Shown piece after piece: positions 31,175 to 41,689 of a stretch of 64,000 nucleotides of DNA (the first letter of the stretch is position 1; each line of letters starts with the position of its first letter). This DNA comes from Hydrogenothermaceae bacterium (GTDB lineage: Bacteria; Aquificota; Aquificia; Aquificales; Hydrogenothermaceae): assembly GCA_026418455.1 (NCBI GenBank), contig JAOABH010000008.1:1-64000 (forward strand). Direction: 5' to 3'. A program made the translations under genes and the position numbers. The notes under the pieces were generated by a model. That model was not told where the DNA came from. It ran no database searches and saw only the letters and a program-made list of their open reading frames with translations.

Positions 31175-32173
31175 ATGAAAAGGTTACTTATGCCTGCTGA
31201 ATGGGAAAAGCATTATGGAACTTGGTTATCTTATCCACATAATCCGGATACTTTCTTTGAAAAATTAGATAGCGTAAGAGATAACTATGTTGAGATGATT
31301 AAATGGGTATCCATCGGTGAAAAAGCTCATATAAATGTTAACGATGAAGAAGATGAGAGAGATTTAAGAGAGAGACTCAAAAAGAAGGGTATAGATAAAA
31401 ATGTAGTTATACATAGAGTTCCTACTAATGATGCTTGGTGTAGAGATCACGGAGCTATTTTTGTAAGAGATTTGGAGAGTGGTAAATTAGTGGCTACAGA
31501 TTGGAAGTTTAATGCCTGGGGAGGTAAGTATCCTCACGATCTTGATGACAGGGTTCCAAAGTTTATGGCTGAATATCTTGGATTAGAAAGGATAGAGATA
31601 GATATGGTTCTTGAAGGAGGAAGCATTGACACAAATGGGGAAGGTGTATTTTTAACAACTGAATCTTGCCTTTTAAATCCAAATAGAAATCCTAACCTTT
31701 CAAAAGAGGAGATAGAAAACAATTTAAAAGTATATCTTGGAGCTGAAAAGATAATATGGCTTAAAGATGGTATAGTTGGAGATGATACCGATGGACATGT
31801 TGATGATATAACCAGATTTGTCAGTAGAGATACTGTTGTAACAGTTATAGAAGATAATCTAAATGATGATAATTATGAACCTCTAAAGGAAAATTACAGA
31901 ATCCTTGAGAAAACCGGATTAAACATAATAAAACTACCTATGCCAGATCCTGTTTACTATAAAGGTGATAGACTTCCGGCAAGTTATGCAAACTTCTATA
32001 TATCAAACTATGCTGTAATAGTTCCTACTTTTAGGTGTGATAAAGATAAAGTTGCATTGGATATTCTGCAGAATGTGTTTAAAGATAGAAAAGTGGTAGG
32101 TATAGATGCTACAGATATAGTTGTTGGGCTTGGGACTTTCCACTGTCTAACTCAGCAGATTCCGGAGTTTTAG
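31175..32173 (+). CDS. aguA: Agmatine deiminase (peptidyl-arginine deiminase family)
   Basis: MPAEWEKHYGTWLSYPHNPDTF, DAWCRDHGAIFV, LEGGSIDTNGEG, GDDTDGHVDDITRF, LGTFHCLTQQIP. Confidence 0.92.
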   Translation: MKRLLMPAEWEKHYGTWLSYPHNPDTFFEKLDSVRDNYVEMIKWVSIGEKAHINVNDEEDERDLRERLKKKGIDKNVVIHRVPTNDAWCRDHGAIFVRDLESGKLVATDWKFNAWGGKYPHDLDDRVPKFMAEYLGLERIEIDMVLEGGSIDTNGEGVFLTTESCLLNPNRNPNLSKEEIENNLKVYLGAEKIIWLKDGIVGDDTDGHVDDITRFVSRDTVVTVIEDNLNDDNYEPLKENYRILEKTGLNIIKLPMPDPVYYKGDRLPASYANFYISNYAVIVPTFRCDKDKVALDILQNVFKDRKVVGIDATDIVVGLGTFHCLTQQIPEF

Positions 32174-32242
32174 GGTAATTTTTGTCATGTTAAAGTTGTT
32201 ATTCGTATATTAGAATATTTTAAAAATTCACTGGAGGAAAAG

Positions 32243-32593
32243 ATGTTTTTAGACAGAGAAACTTATAAAAAAATTCATATATCGGTTAAAGAGCTAAAAG
32301 AGAAGATAGATAAAGGTGAGGATTTTATCCTACTTGATGTTAGAGAGCCTCAGGAGTATCAGTTCTCAAGAATAAAAGAGAAAGATGCTATGCTTGTTCC
32401 TCTTATGAGTCTTCCAAGAGTTTTGAACTCTCTTCCAAAAGATAAAGATATATATATCATCTGTAGGAGTGGAAATAGGAGCCTACAGGCAACTTTATGG
32501 CTACTTCAAAACGGCTTTACGAAAGTCAAAAACGTAGAAGGCGGAATACTTGCTTGGTCAGATGAGATAGATCCAACCGTGAGAAAATATTAA
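32243..32593 (+). CDS. Rhodanese-domain sulfurtransferase
   Basis: FILLDVREPQEYQFSRI, IYIICRSGNRSLQATLWLLQNGF; active-site loop CRSGNRS. Confidence 0.92.
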   Translation: MFLDRETYKKIHISVKELKEKIDKGEDFILLDVREPQEYQFSRIKEKDAMLVPLMSLPRVLNSLPKDKDIYIICRSGNRSLQATLWLLQNGFTKVKNVEGGILAWSDEIDPTVRKY

Positions 32594-33879
32594 TCTTCCA
32601 TTCTAACTTCTACACTTAATCTGTGGGCATCTAAGCCTTCAGATTTTGCCATGTTTATTGCGTGTTTTGCTACTCTATCAAATCCAGTTTTTGATACATA
32701 TATGACAGAACTTCTCTTTACAAAATCATAAACTCCTAAGGGTGAGGAAAATCTTGCTGACCCTGATGTTGGGAGAACGTGATTAGGTCCAAGTATGTAA
32801 TCACCCAGAGGCTCTGTTGAGTATTCTCCCAAGAATATTGCTCCGGCATGTTTTATCTTTTCTAATAGGTCAAAAGGATTTTTTGTGATTATCTCAAGAT
32901 GTTCCGGAGCTATATAGTTAGCAACTTCACAGGCTGTGTTTAAATCATCAACTATAAATATATGTCCGTAATTTTCCAGAGATTTTTCTGCTATATCTTT
33001 TCTTGAAAAATCCTTTAACAGCTCATTGTAGAGAACATTTTTAACATCTTCTGCCAATTTATTTGATGTTGTTATCAGTATTGAGGCTGCAAGTTCATCA
33101 TGTTCAGCTTGAGAAAGTAGATCTGCTGCGATCCATTTAGGATTAGCTGTTTCGTCTGCTATAACCAGTATCTCTGAAGGTCCAGCTATCATATCTATAT
33201 CTACAACACCAAATAGATTTTTCTTGGCAAGGGCCACATATATATTTCCAGGTCCAACTATCTTATCTACTTTCTTAACTGTTTGAGTTCCGTAAGCCAT
33301 TGCTGCAACAGCCTGGGCTCCACCAATTCTGTAAACTGTTTCTATACCACATATAAATGCTGCTGCAAGTGTGTATTTATTTGGATTTGGAGAGCACATA
33401 ACTATCTCTTTCACTCCGGCTACTTTCGCAGGGACAGCATTCATAATTACACTTGAAGGATAAGCTGCCTTTCCACCGGGGACATACAATCCAACTCTCT
33501 CAAGAGGTATAACTTTCTGTCCTAAAATCATACCTTCTTCTTCTTTAAAGAAAGATTTTTCCATCTGTAATGAATGGAATTCTGTTATTCTCTCTACGGC
33601 TACCTCATAAGCCCATCTTGTATCATCATCAAGTTCATCATATGCTTTTTCTAATTCACTGTAAGGTATAACTATATCTTCAGGGGATATCTGAGTTTTA
33701 TCAAACATATTTGTGTATCTTATAAGAGCATCATCTCCTTCTTCTTTTACTGCCTGTATAATCTCTCTTACAGTTTTCTCGTAAGCTTGGGTATCTAACT
33801 CTGACCTTTTTATTAATCTATTTAACTCTTCATTTTCTTTGTAATATCTTCCTCTTAAATCGACGATCTTCAACTTCAT
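32590..33879 (-). CDS. hisD: Histidinol dehydrogenase
   Basis: [65 protein letters not shown]; start [10 protein letters not shown] after gaggtgt. Confidence 0.96.
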   Translation of the reverse strand: MKLKIVDLRGRYYKENEELNRLIKRSELDTQAYEKTVREIIQAVKEEGDDALIRYTNMFDKTQISPEDIVIPYSELEKAYDELDDDTRWAYEVAVERITEFHSLQMEKSFFKEEEGMILGQKVIPLERVGLYVPGGKAAYPSSVIMNAVPAKVAGVKEIVMCSPNPNKYTLAAAFICGIETVYRIGGAQAVAAMAYGTQTVKKVDKIVGPGNIYVALAKKNLFGVVDIDMIAGPSEILVIADETANPKWIAADLLSQAEHDELAASILITTSNKLAEDVKNVLYNELLKDFSRKDIAEKSLENYGHIFIVDDLNTACEVANYIAPEHLEIITKNPFDLLEKIKHAGAIFLGEYSTEPLGDYILGPNHVLPTSGSARFSSPLGVYDFVKRSSVIYVSKTGFDRVAKHAINMAKSEGLDAHRLSVEVRMED

Positions 33880-33992
33880 ACACCTCTCTTTAAAAATTTT
33901 TGATATTATATCAGAAAGTTTTTGAGTTTTTTGATATACAAAATTCAAACAGTGTTATAAAATAATAGATATAACTTTCCAGTGGAGAGGTT

Positions 33993-34475
33993 ATGGAATT
34001 TATATACTTAACAGAGGAGATTAGACAGCAGATAGATAAATATGTTGAAAAGTTTCCGGTAAGGGATCAGGCAGTTATACAGTCTTTACATCTTATATAC
34101 AGTAAGTATAGAGATATAGAAGACTACCATATGAAGGAGTTGTCAGAGTACCTTCAAGTTCCTCTTAATGTTATAGAAGGTATAGTCTCTTTCTATGATA
34201 TGTTTAGGGTTAAAAGGGGAGCAAGACATCATATAAGAGTATGTAAGAATCTACCGTGTCATATTATGGGTTGTAAAAATCTGCTGAAAATGTTTGAAAA
34301 ACTTACCGGAGAAAAAGCCAATGAGTATAGTAAAAATGGAAGATTCTACATTGAGACTGTTGAGTGTATAGGCTCTTGTAGTATAGCTCCGGCTTTTATG
34401 ATAGATGATGATCTTTATAATGGATTAAATATTACAGAGGAAAAGCTCAATGAGATACTATCCAAATATACCTGA
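33993..34475 (+). CDS. nuoE: NADH-quinone oxidoreductase subunit E ([2Fe-2S])
   Basis: IRVCKNLPCHIMGCKNLL, VECIGSCSIAPAFMIDDDLY. Confidence 0.94.
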   Translation: MEFIYLTEEIRQQIDKYVEKFPVRDQAVIQSLHLIYSKYRDIEDYHMKELSEYLQVPLNVIEGIVSFYDMFRVKRGARHHIRVCKNLPCHIMGCKNLLKMFEKLTGEKANEYSKNGRFYIETVECIGSCSIAPAFMIDDDLYNGLNITEEKLNEILSKYT

Positions 34476-35733
34476 TTTAAATGCAGATAGTTCTATAAAT
34501 CTGCTCTTAAGGAGAGCAAAGGAAAATAGAACTGTAGATATAGAAGAATATGTAACTACAGGTGGATACTCGGCTTTAAAAAAGGCTTTAACCAAATTTA
34601 CGCCGGAAGATATAGTTGTTTTAGTTGAGGAAAGCACACTCAGAGGTAGAGGTGGAGCAGGATTTCCTACGGGAAGGAAATGGAGATTTGCCCTTTCAAA
34701 TCCACCGCCGAGATATCTTATCTGTAATGCTGATGAAAGTGAGCCGGGAACTTTTAAGGACAGAATAATTATAGAGAGGGATCCACATCTACTTATAGAA
34801 GGAATGGCTATTGCAGGTTATGCACTTGGAGCAGAACTTGGATTTATTTATATAAGAGGTGAGTATCCGGCAGGTGCAAAAATTTTGGAAGATGCAATAG
34901 AAGATGCAAGAAAGAGGGGATTTTTAGGTAAAAATATACTAGGGACAGAATTCTCTTTTGATATACTTGTGTATAGGGGAGCTGGAGCATATATATGTGG
35001 TGAAGAGACAGCCTTAATTGAAAGTTTAGAAGGTAAGAGAGGTCATCCAAGATTAAGGCCACCTTATCCAGCAAACTATGGGTTATTTGGGAAACCTACA
35101 GTTGTTAACAATGTGGAAACCCTTTCAAACATTCCTATCATAGTTACATATGAAAGCTATTACATGAATATAGGTCCTTCTGGATATTACGGTCCTAAAC
35201 TCTTTCCGATAAGTGGAAAAGTAAATAAACCTGGAGTTTATGAGTCTACAATGGATATAACTCTAAGGGATCTTATTGACATGGCAGGTGGTATGAGAGA
35301 TGGTAAAAAATTTAAAGTTGTCTTTGCAGGAGCCCTTGGGGTATATTCGGAGAGAGATTTGGATACACCAATGGACTATTCACCAAAAGGTTTTGGAGGA
35401 ACTGGTACAACCATAGTTTTAGCGGAAGATGATTGTATTATAGATAGTCTTATAGTTATAGCTGAGTTTTTTGAACATGAGAGTTGTGGAAAATGTACTC
35501 CTTGTAGAGTAGGAACTTATGAACAACTTAATATCCTGAGAAAATTCCAACAGGGAACAGCTACAGAAGAGGATATAAAACTCCTTGAACATCTTGGAAG
35601 AAATATTCCTGTAGGGTCTATATGTGGGCTTGGATACTCTGCTTCAAATGCAATAATGGATGCTTTAAGGAAATTTAGAGATGAATTTTACGAACATATA
35701 AAAGGAAACTGCCCAGCCGGTGTTTGTTTTTAA
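34450..35733 (+). CDS. nuoF: NADH-quinone oxidoreductase subunit F (FMN/NADH, [4Fe-4S])
   Basis: LRGRGGAGFPTGRKW, CNADESEPGTFKDR, GAGAYICGEETALIESLEGKRG, ESCGKCTPCRVG. Confidence 0.96.
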   Translation: MRYYPNIPDLNADSSINLLLRRAKENRTVDIEEYVTTGGYSALKKALTKFTPEDIVVLVEESTLRGRGGAGFPTGRKWRFALSNPPPRYLICNADESEPGTFKDRIIIERDPHLLIEGMAIAGYALGAELGFIYIRGEYPAGAKILEDAIEDARKRGFLGKNILGTEFSFDILVYRGAGAYICGEETALIESLEGKRGHPRLRPPYPANYGLFGKPTVVNNVETLSNIPIIVTYESYYMNIGPSGYYGPKLFPISGKVNKPGVYESTMDITLRDLIDMAGGMRDGKKFKVVFAGALGVYSERDLDTPMDYSPKGFGGTGTTIVLAEDDCIIDSLIVIAEFFEHESCGKCTPCRVGTYEQLNILRKFQQGTATEEDIKLLEHLGRNIPVGSICGLGYSASNAIMDALRKFRDEFYEHIKGNCPAGVCF

Positions 35734-35803
35734 AATATTGACTGTATTAGATTTTAGACCTAAATTAAAAGAGGTAGCCTTAACATTGAAGGAGGAAAAC
35801 AAA

Positions 35804-36025
35804 ATGCCGTTAACAATAACAAGAGAGATGATAGAAAAAGACCCATTTTTTAGGAAAGGTAAAGAGGAAGGGTTGAAAGAGGGAGTAGAGGAAGCTTATA
35901 AGAAAAACATAATAAAATTATATACAAAAAAATCTTTTACTCCAGGAGAAATAGCAGAAGTTTTAGACATTTCCGTTGATGTTGTTATAAAAACATTGGA
36001 AGAAAGAGGTTACAAGGTAAAATAA
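35804..36025 (+). CDS. Small protein resembling an isolated C-terminal tail of Rpn/PD-(D/E)XK-type proteins
   Basis: Start 35804 after aaggaggaaaac; MPLTITREMIEKDPFFRKGKEEGLKEGVEEAYKKNIIKLYTKKSFTPGEIAEVLDISVDVVIKTLEERGYKVK. Confidence 0.6.
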   Translation: MPLTITREMIEKDPFFRKGKEEGLKEGVEEAYKKNIIKLYTKKSFTPGEIAEVLDISVDVVIKTLEERGYKVK

Positions 36026-36034
36026 AAAGAGGAG

Positions 36035-36973
36035 ATGTTGATGGTAGTAGTTTCAGAGAGTTTAGTAGATAAGATTAACAGATTAAGGAAGGAGAAAAAT
36101 GCAGTTATACTGGCTCATTACTATCAACGAGGTGAGATACAGGATATTGCTGATTATATAGGAGATTCTTTGGAGCTTGCGAAGAAAGCTCAAAATACAG
36201 ATGCAGATATGATAGTCTTCTGTGGTGTGAGATTTATGGCTGAAACAGCAAAAATATTAAATCCAGATAAGAAAGTATTACATCCAAATCCGGAAAGTGG
36301 CTGTCCGATGGCAGATATGGCTACAGTAGAGAGAGTTTCAAAGTTAAAACAGCAGTATCCAGATGCTGTTGTTGTGTCATATATCAACACAAATGCAGAT
36401 GTTAAAACTGTCTCAGATATAATTGTAACATCGAGAAATGCTGTAAAGGTTGTTAAATCTCTTGATGCTAAGAGGATTATTTTTGTTCCAGATCAATTTT
36501 TAGGAGGATATATAGCTAAACAAGTTCCGGAGAAGGAATTTATACTGTGGAAAGGTTTTTGTCCTCCTCACTTTAATTTATCAAAAGAGGCACTTTTAGA
36601 GTTAAAAAGAAAGTATCCAGATGCAAAAATAGCTGTTCATCCGGAGTGTAATACTGATACTGTTGAAATTGCTGACTTTGTAGGTTCAACTACACAGATA
36701 ATAGAGTTTGCAACTACGTGTGATAGTGATGTTGTTATCATAGGGACAGAAGTAGGTATCGAGCATACGTTGAAAAAGAAAAATCCAAATAAGAAGTATG
36801 TTTTTCCTCAAGCTGCAGATTACTGTGGAGCAGTTCATTGCTGTGATATGAAGAAAAACACCTTGGATAAGGTAGCTCAGGTTTTAGAAGAAGAGATTAA
36901 CGAGGTAATCTTACCTGAGGAAGTAATAGAAAAGGCAAGAATACCTCTTGAAAGGATGTTAGAACTTAGTTAA
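36035..36973 (+). CDS. nadA: Quinolinate synthase
   Basis: ILAHYYQRGEIQDIADYIGDSLELAKKA, FCGVRFMAETAKILNP, GCPMADMA, HPECN. Confidence 0.96.
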   Translation: MLMVVVSESLVDKINRLRKEKNAVILAHYYQRGEIQDIADYIGDSLELAKKAQNTDADMIVFCGVRFMAETAKILNPDKKVLHPNPESGCPMADMATVERVSKLKQQYPDAVVVSYINTNADVKTVSDIIVTSRNAVKVVKSLDAKRIIFVPDQFLGGYIAKQVPEKEFILWKGFCPPHFNLSKEALLELKRKYPDAKIAVHPECNTDTVEIADFVGSTTQIIEFATTCDSDVVIIGTEVGIEHTLKKKNPNKKYVFPQAADYCGAVHCCDMKKNTLDKVAQVLEEEINEVILPEEVIEKARIPLERMLELS

Positions 36974-39676
36974 GGATTTTAAAAACTCTCTTCTTATACG
37001 GTCTTTAATAGATTTTATCTTTTGCCAGAAGGTGTTTGTGTCCATATCAAATGTAGACGCAACTCTTCTGGTTATTTCGTTATCTAAATTTAGTTTTGAA
37101 CTTGAGCTTCCCTTTACCATCCGAAGTCTTGTCTCTACCTCTCTCAAAAATAGGTAGTCATCTATAAGCTCCGGTTTAAAGTCAAGAATACCTTCTAAGA
37201 TATTTGTTTTTCTTATTTTATTTTTTAGATAAAATGTTTGGACCATAAATTCTATATCCGTTATTCCCCCTTTACCTAATTTGATATCTAAAATATTTTG
37301 AGATTCACCTGCCAAACTTTCTAACTTAAACCTCATATCAAACATCTCATCTATGAAACTTTTGTTAATCTCTTTTGAGAAAATAAATTCTGCTATTATC
37401 TCCTCAAATTTCTCCATAACTTCTTTGCTACCTGTAATATACCTTGCCTTTGTCCAAGCAAGTATCTCCCAAACTCTTGCTTCTTTCTCAAAGTAATTTC
37501 TATAAAACTCCAAGGAAGGTGATAACTCTCCAGATCTGCCGTAAGGTCTAAGTCTTAAATCTATCTGATAAAGCTGTCCTTCTTTTGTTAATGTTGTTAA
37601 GTCTGAAACTATCTTTTGAGGAACTTTTATGTATCTATATTTAGTATCTTCATCTTTGAAGACAAAAATAAGATCAAGGTCTGACCCTACATTCATTTCT
37701 CTACTACCAAGTTTTCCAAGTCCGTATATTACAAAATCTTTTCCTTCATTTAAGTTATAGAGATTCTCTAATGTAAAATCTGCAAAATTTGATAGGATGT
37801 TATTTAACCTTTTAACTCTACTGATAGAACTGTATATTTTAAAACTTGATAAATAGTTAAGAGTTGCTAAAACTTCCACTATCTTTTTTAATTTCTTGAG
37901 TTTGTCAACCTGATTATCAACTTTTATATTCTTTATCTCTCTGTAAAAATCTTCTCTATTCTCATATAATTTAGGTGAGGAAAATGCTATGTCTATTATT
38001 TCATTATCTTTTGACATTATATCTGTTATATAGTCTGAGCTTTTTGCAACATTCAGTATAAATTCAATAAGTTTTACATTTTGAGCCATTGCTGTTGTTA
38101 TGAGTCTGTATATATTTCCGAAAACAAAGAATTTATGTATATTTACCAGAAAACTATGTTTATCAGTTATCTTTTTAAATTCTTCTTCTAACACTTTTAG
38201 AAAGTTTATGAGAGATTTTTTATCATTTTCGGAAAGTAATATATATTCCTCTGATTTATAAATCTCATCTATTAATATTAGAGCCTGTTTTGGGTCTTTA
38301 AATCCTATCTGTGAGAGATATTCTATAGCCTGTTCTTCATTATTATGGGTTATAACGAAAAGTTGTAAAGGTGTATACTCTTCTGCTGGTTTTTCTCCAC
38401 CTATACTTTCAAATATCTGTTTTACTTTCTTACGATAGTTTTCAAAAATTTGGAGAAACTCTTCTGTAGAGGAAAATCCCATCTTTTGAGCATACTCTTC
38501 TACATTCTTATAGTAAAAAAGCTGAGTTTGGATACAGTTTTTTAGTTGGATTATATGTTCTAATTTTCTATAAAAGATGTAAGCTTCTTCCAATACTTTG
38601 CCATCTTCCTGTGGTATTATACCTTTTTCTACTAATTTTCTTAGAGCTTTTATAGTTCTCCTTTCTCTCAGAGATTGGTCTGTCCCTCCGTGTAGTAACT
38701 GAAATATCTGGACTGTAAACTCTATCTCTCTTATACCTCCTTCACTTTTCTTTATATCAACCTCTGTAAACGGATGTTTTTTTGAATGTTCTTCTATAAG
38801 TTTTTTCATGGAAAGAATCTCATCTATTATCTCCTTTGATATACTTTTCCTATAAACAAAAGGTGTTATGATATTCAAAAACTCCTTGGATACTTTTTCA
38901 TCTCCTGCAGCGTGTCTTGCCTTTATTAACATATGTCTTTCCCAAGTTCTACCTACAGACCAGTAGTAGTTTTCTATAAAAGGTAAACTGTAAGCAAGAA
39001 GCCCTCTCTTTCCTTCAGGTCTTAGATCAAGGTCAACATTCCAACATACTCCTTCAGAGTTTCTCTTGGTTAAGTAAAGATTTACATCTGTGAATACTTT
39101 AGTAAAGAACTCCCTGTTTGTAATTCCTCCTGTTGTGTTTCCTTCAGAGAGGTATATATACATAACATCTACATCGGAGTAGTAGTTAAGGTCTGTTCCT
39201 CCATGCTTGCCTAAAGCTATAACGGATCCGCCTACTGGTTCTGAGGTAGCTTCGTCTATGGGAGTTCCAAATTTAGCAGTATATTTGTTATAGCTTCTTT
39301 GGTAAGCTGACTCAAAGCACGCATCTGCAAGATATGAGTATTCCTCTGTTAAGTCCAAGAGGCTATTTTTATTCCTTATATCCTTTGCAACTATCCTTGC
39401 AAAATGTTTCATCTTAAAATATGTTAAATCTCTTATAAAGTTGTCTTCCGATGGGGTATCAACTAATTTTAGGGCTTCTTCAATTAATTTAGACCTTCCA
39501 TATAGAGGTTTATTTAGATTTTCATATATATAGAAGAGTTCCTCCGGATGTCTAAATAGAAAATCATATATACATGATGAGTAGTTTGCCAACTCTTCAA
39601 GTAGTGTTCTTTGGTCATGATTTAATGATTTTAAAAAATCAGCCTTTAAAGTCTCAAATTTAAATAGAATTGACAT
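36959..39676 (-). CDS. glnE: Bifunctional glutamine synthetase adenylyltransferase/deadenylase
   Basis: Two nucleotidyltransferase repeats (ALGKHGGTDLNYYSDVDVMYIY; YGLGKLGSREMNVGSDLDLIFVF); start MSILFKFETLK at 39676. Confidence 0.95.
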   Translation of the reverse strand: MSILFKFETLKADFLKSLNHDQRTLLEELANYSSCIYDFLFRHPEELFYIYENLNKPLYGRSKLIEEALKLVDTPSEDNFIRDLTYFKMKHFARIVAKDIRNKNSLLDLTEEYSYLADACFESAYQRSYNKYTAKFGTPIDEATSEPVGGSVIALGKHGGTDLNYYSDVDVMYIYLSEGNTTGGITNREFFTKVFTDVNLYLTKRNSEGVCWNVDLDLRPEGKRGLLAYSLPFIENYYWSVGRTWERHMLIKARHAAGDEKVSKEFLNIITPFVYRKSISKEIIDEILSMKKLIEEHSKKHPFTEVDIKKSEGGIREIEFTVQIFQLLHGGTDQSLRERRTIKALRKLVEKGIIPQEDGKVLEEAYIFYRKLEHIIQLKNCIQTQLFYYKNVEEYAQKMGFSSTEEFLQIFENYRKKVKQIFESIGGEKPAEEYTPLQLFVITHNNEEQAIEYLSQIGFKDPKQALILIDEIYKSEEYILLSENDKKSLINFLKVLEEEFKKITDKHSFLVNIHKFFVFGNIYRLITTAMAQNVKLIEFILNVAKSSDYITDIMSKDNEIIDIAFSSPKLYENREDFYREIKNIKVDNQVDKLKKLKKIVEVLATLNYLSSFKIYSSISRVKRLNNILSNFADFTLENLYNLNEGKDFVIYGLGKLGSREMNVGSDLDLIFVFKDEDTKYRYIKVPQKIVSDLTTLTKEGQLYQIDLRLRPYGRSGELSPSLEFYRNYFEKEARVWEILAWTKARYITGSKEVMEKFEEIIAEFIFSKEINKSFIDEMFDMRFKLESLAGESQNILDIKLGKGGITDIEFMVQTFYLKNKIRKTNILEGILDFKPELIDDYLFLREVETRLRMVKGSSSSKLNLDNEITRRVASTFDMDTNTFWQKIKSIKDRIRREFLKSLTKF

Positions 39677-39736
39677 GTTTTCTCCATAATTAGTTATTGT
39701 ATAATATTTTATCAAAACTCTTTTTGAAGAGGTTAA

Positions 39737-40780
39737 ATGGATAGCCGACATTCAATTTTTTTAAACATAAAATATATCTACTTTGCTACTGTAATTCTGC
39801 TCCTGATATCTTCCTGTGAAAAAAAGAGAGAAAAAGATACTGTTGAGTATCTACAGTATAGAATTAACTATATAGTTAATCAGACAAGTAAATCTATAGT
39901 CACAGTTTACACGAAGGGGTCTGAAAATGTAAAGCTTTTACCGGGAAATCAGTTTGACGATGAGTCTGTAGGTTCTGGATTTGTTTTCAAGAAAGATTTT
40001 AAATATATATATGTGGTAACAAACTCCCATGTTATAGAGAAATCAAAAAATATAAAAGTCAAGTTCTATAATGGACGATGGTATAAAGCTGAGCTTGTTG
40101 GGAAAGATGATAAGATAGATATTGCAGTATTAAGGATACCTCTGAATAATCATCTTAGAGATGTATATCCTTTAAAAATGGCAGATAGGGAATCTATAAG
40201 GGTTGGGAACTTTGTCCTTGCAGCAGGTAGTCCCTATAATCTTGGAATATCCTATACCTTTGGTATTGTTTCAGCTTTGGACAGAGATGTAGGTATATCA
40301 CAATTTGAAGGATACATTCAAACAGATGCACCAATAAATCCCGGAGATTCCGGAGGTCCACTACTTGATATGAATGGTAGAGTTATCGGAATGAATATTG
40401 CTACTGTACAGACAGGACAAGGTTTAGGTTTTGCTATTCCTGTTGATATTTTGAAGTACGTGACAAATCAACTTGTAAAGTATGGTAAAGTAGATAGAGG
40501 TTTTATAGGTATTACGGTAGATGATCTATCAGAAGACATTATGGAGAAACTACATATAGAAAACGGTGTCATAGTTATAAAGGTTCAAAAAAATAGTCCT
40601 GCTATGAAGGCAGGAATAAAATCTGGAGATATAATACTAAAAGTTAACTCAGAGTTAATTAAAGATACAAAAAGATTTAATAGGATACTTCTTGAGATAA
40701 AGTCTGGACAGTTTATAGAGTTTGAGATATTAAGAAATGGCCATAAAATTACGATAAGTTTAATAACAGAAAAAAGTTAA
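39737..40780 (+). CDS. HtrA/Deg-family serine protease with one PDZ domain, probable lipoprotein
   Basis: Triad context TNSHVIEKS / KDDKIDIAVLR / INPGDSGGPLLD; lipobox LISSC; C-terminal PDZ. Confidence 0.92.
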   Translation: MDSRHSIFLNIKYIYFATVILLLISSCEKKREKDTVEYLQYRINYIVNQTSKSIVTVYTKGSENVKLLPGNQFDDESVGSGFVFKKDFKYIYVVTNSHVIEKSKNIKVKFYNGRWYKAELVGKDDKIDIAVLRIPLNNHLRDVYPLKMADRESIRVGNFVLAAGSPYNLGISYTFGIVSALDRDVGISQFEGYIQTDAPINPGDSGGPLLDMNGRVIGMNIATVQTGQGLGFAIPVDILKYVTNQLVKYGKVDRGFIGITVDDLSEDIMEKLHIENGVIVIKVQKNSPAMKAGIKSGDIILKVNSELIKDTKRFNRILLEIKSGQFIEFEILRNGHKITISLITEKS

Positions 40781-40831
40781 TGTTTGACAACTTGTATAGG
40801 GGTGAGAGAGAATATTTATAAGGGGTGATTT

Positions 40832-41689
40832 ATGAAAAGATTTAGATATGAAGAAGGTGTAGATTACTATATAAAATCTATATACAAGATTCCTTTACTG
40901 ACTGTTGAGGAGGAGGAGGAAGTTCTTAAGAAAGTGAAAGAAGGAGACAGAGATGCCCTATCTAAACTTATTAAATCAAATTTAAGGTTCGTTATAAATA
41001 TAGCTAAAAGATATGCAGGATATAACATCCCATTTCAAGATATAATCTCAGCCGGAAATCTTGGACTGATAGAGGCAGCTAAGAGATATGACCCTTCAAG
41101 AGGTGTGAAGTTTATATCATATGCAGTTTGGTGGATAAAACAGTCTATACATCAGCTTATAAATAATCAAGGAGATGTTATAAGAAAACCGGATAAAATG
41201 CAAAGTTTAGCTACAAAAATAGATACAATCTATAACAAATTTAAAGAGGAAAATTATAGAGAACCTACAGTTGAAGATATCTTTGAATACCTTAAAAAAG
41301 AGGGATTTGAGATAGATTTTGAAACAGTAAAAAATTACATTTTAAATAAAAAGTTATTTGTATCTATCGATGAACCGATAAACTCAAATGGGGAGGATTT
41401 ATACTTTGAAGATATTCTGTCTTTGAGGGGAACAGAAGATGTAGAAGAAGATATAGTTAAGGAAGACCTTGAAAGATTAATAAAGGAGATGTTAGAAACC
41501 CTCTCTGAGAGAGAGAAGAAAATATTCATACATAGGTACGGTCTATTTGGAGAGGAGCCAAAAACTTTAAGTGAAGTGGGACAGATAGTTGGGATATCCA
41601 GAGAAAGGGTAAGACAGATAGAGTCAAGATTACTAAAAAAATTGAGAAAATTGGCTATGAAAAGAAGTTTAAGAGACCTTATATCCTGA
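40832..41689 (+). CDS. Sigma-70 family (group 2-like) RNA polymerase sigma factor
   Basis: SNLRFVINIAKRYAGYNIPFQDIISAGNLGLIEAAKRYDPSRGVKFISYAVWWIKQSI; C-terminal SEVGQIVGISRERVRQIESRLLKKLR. Confidence 0.93.
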   Translation: MKRFRYEEGVDYYIKSIYKIPLLTVEEEEEVLKKVKEGDRDALSKLIKSNLRFVINIAKRYAGYNIPFQDIISAGNLGLIEAAKRYDPSRGVKFISYAVWWIKQSIHQLINNQGDVIRKPDKMQSLATKIDTIYNKFKEENYREPTVEDIFEYLKKEGFEIDFETVKNYILNKKLFVSIDEPINSNGEDLYFEDILSLRGTEDVEEDIVKEDLERLIKEMLETLSEREKKIFIHRYGLFGEEPKTLSEVGQIVGISRERVRQIESRLLKKLRKLAMKRSLRDLIS

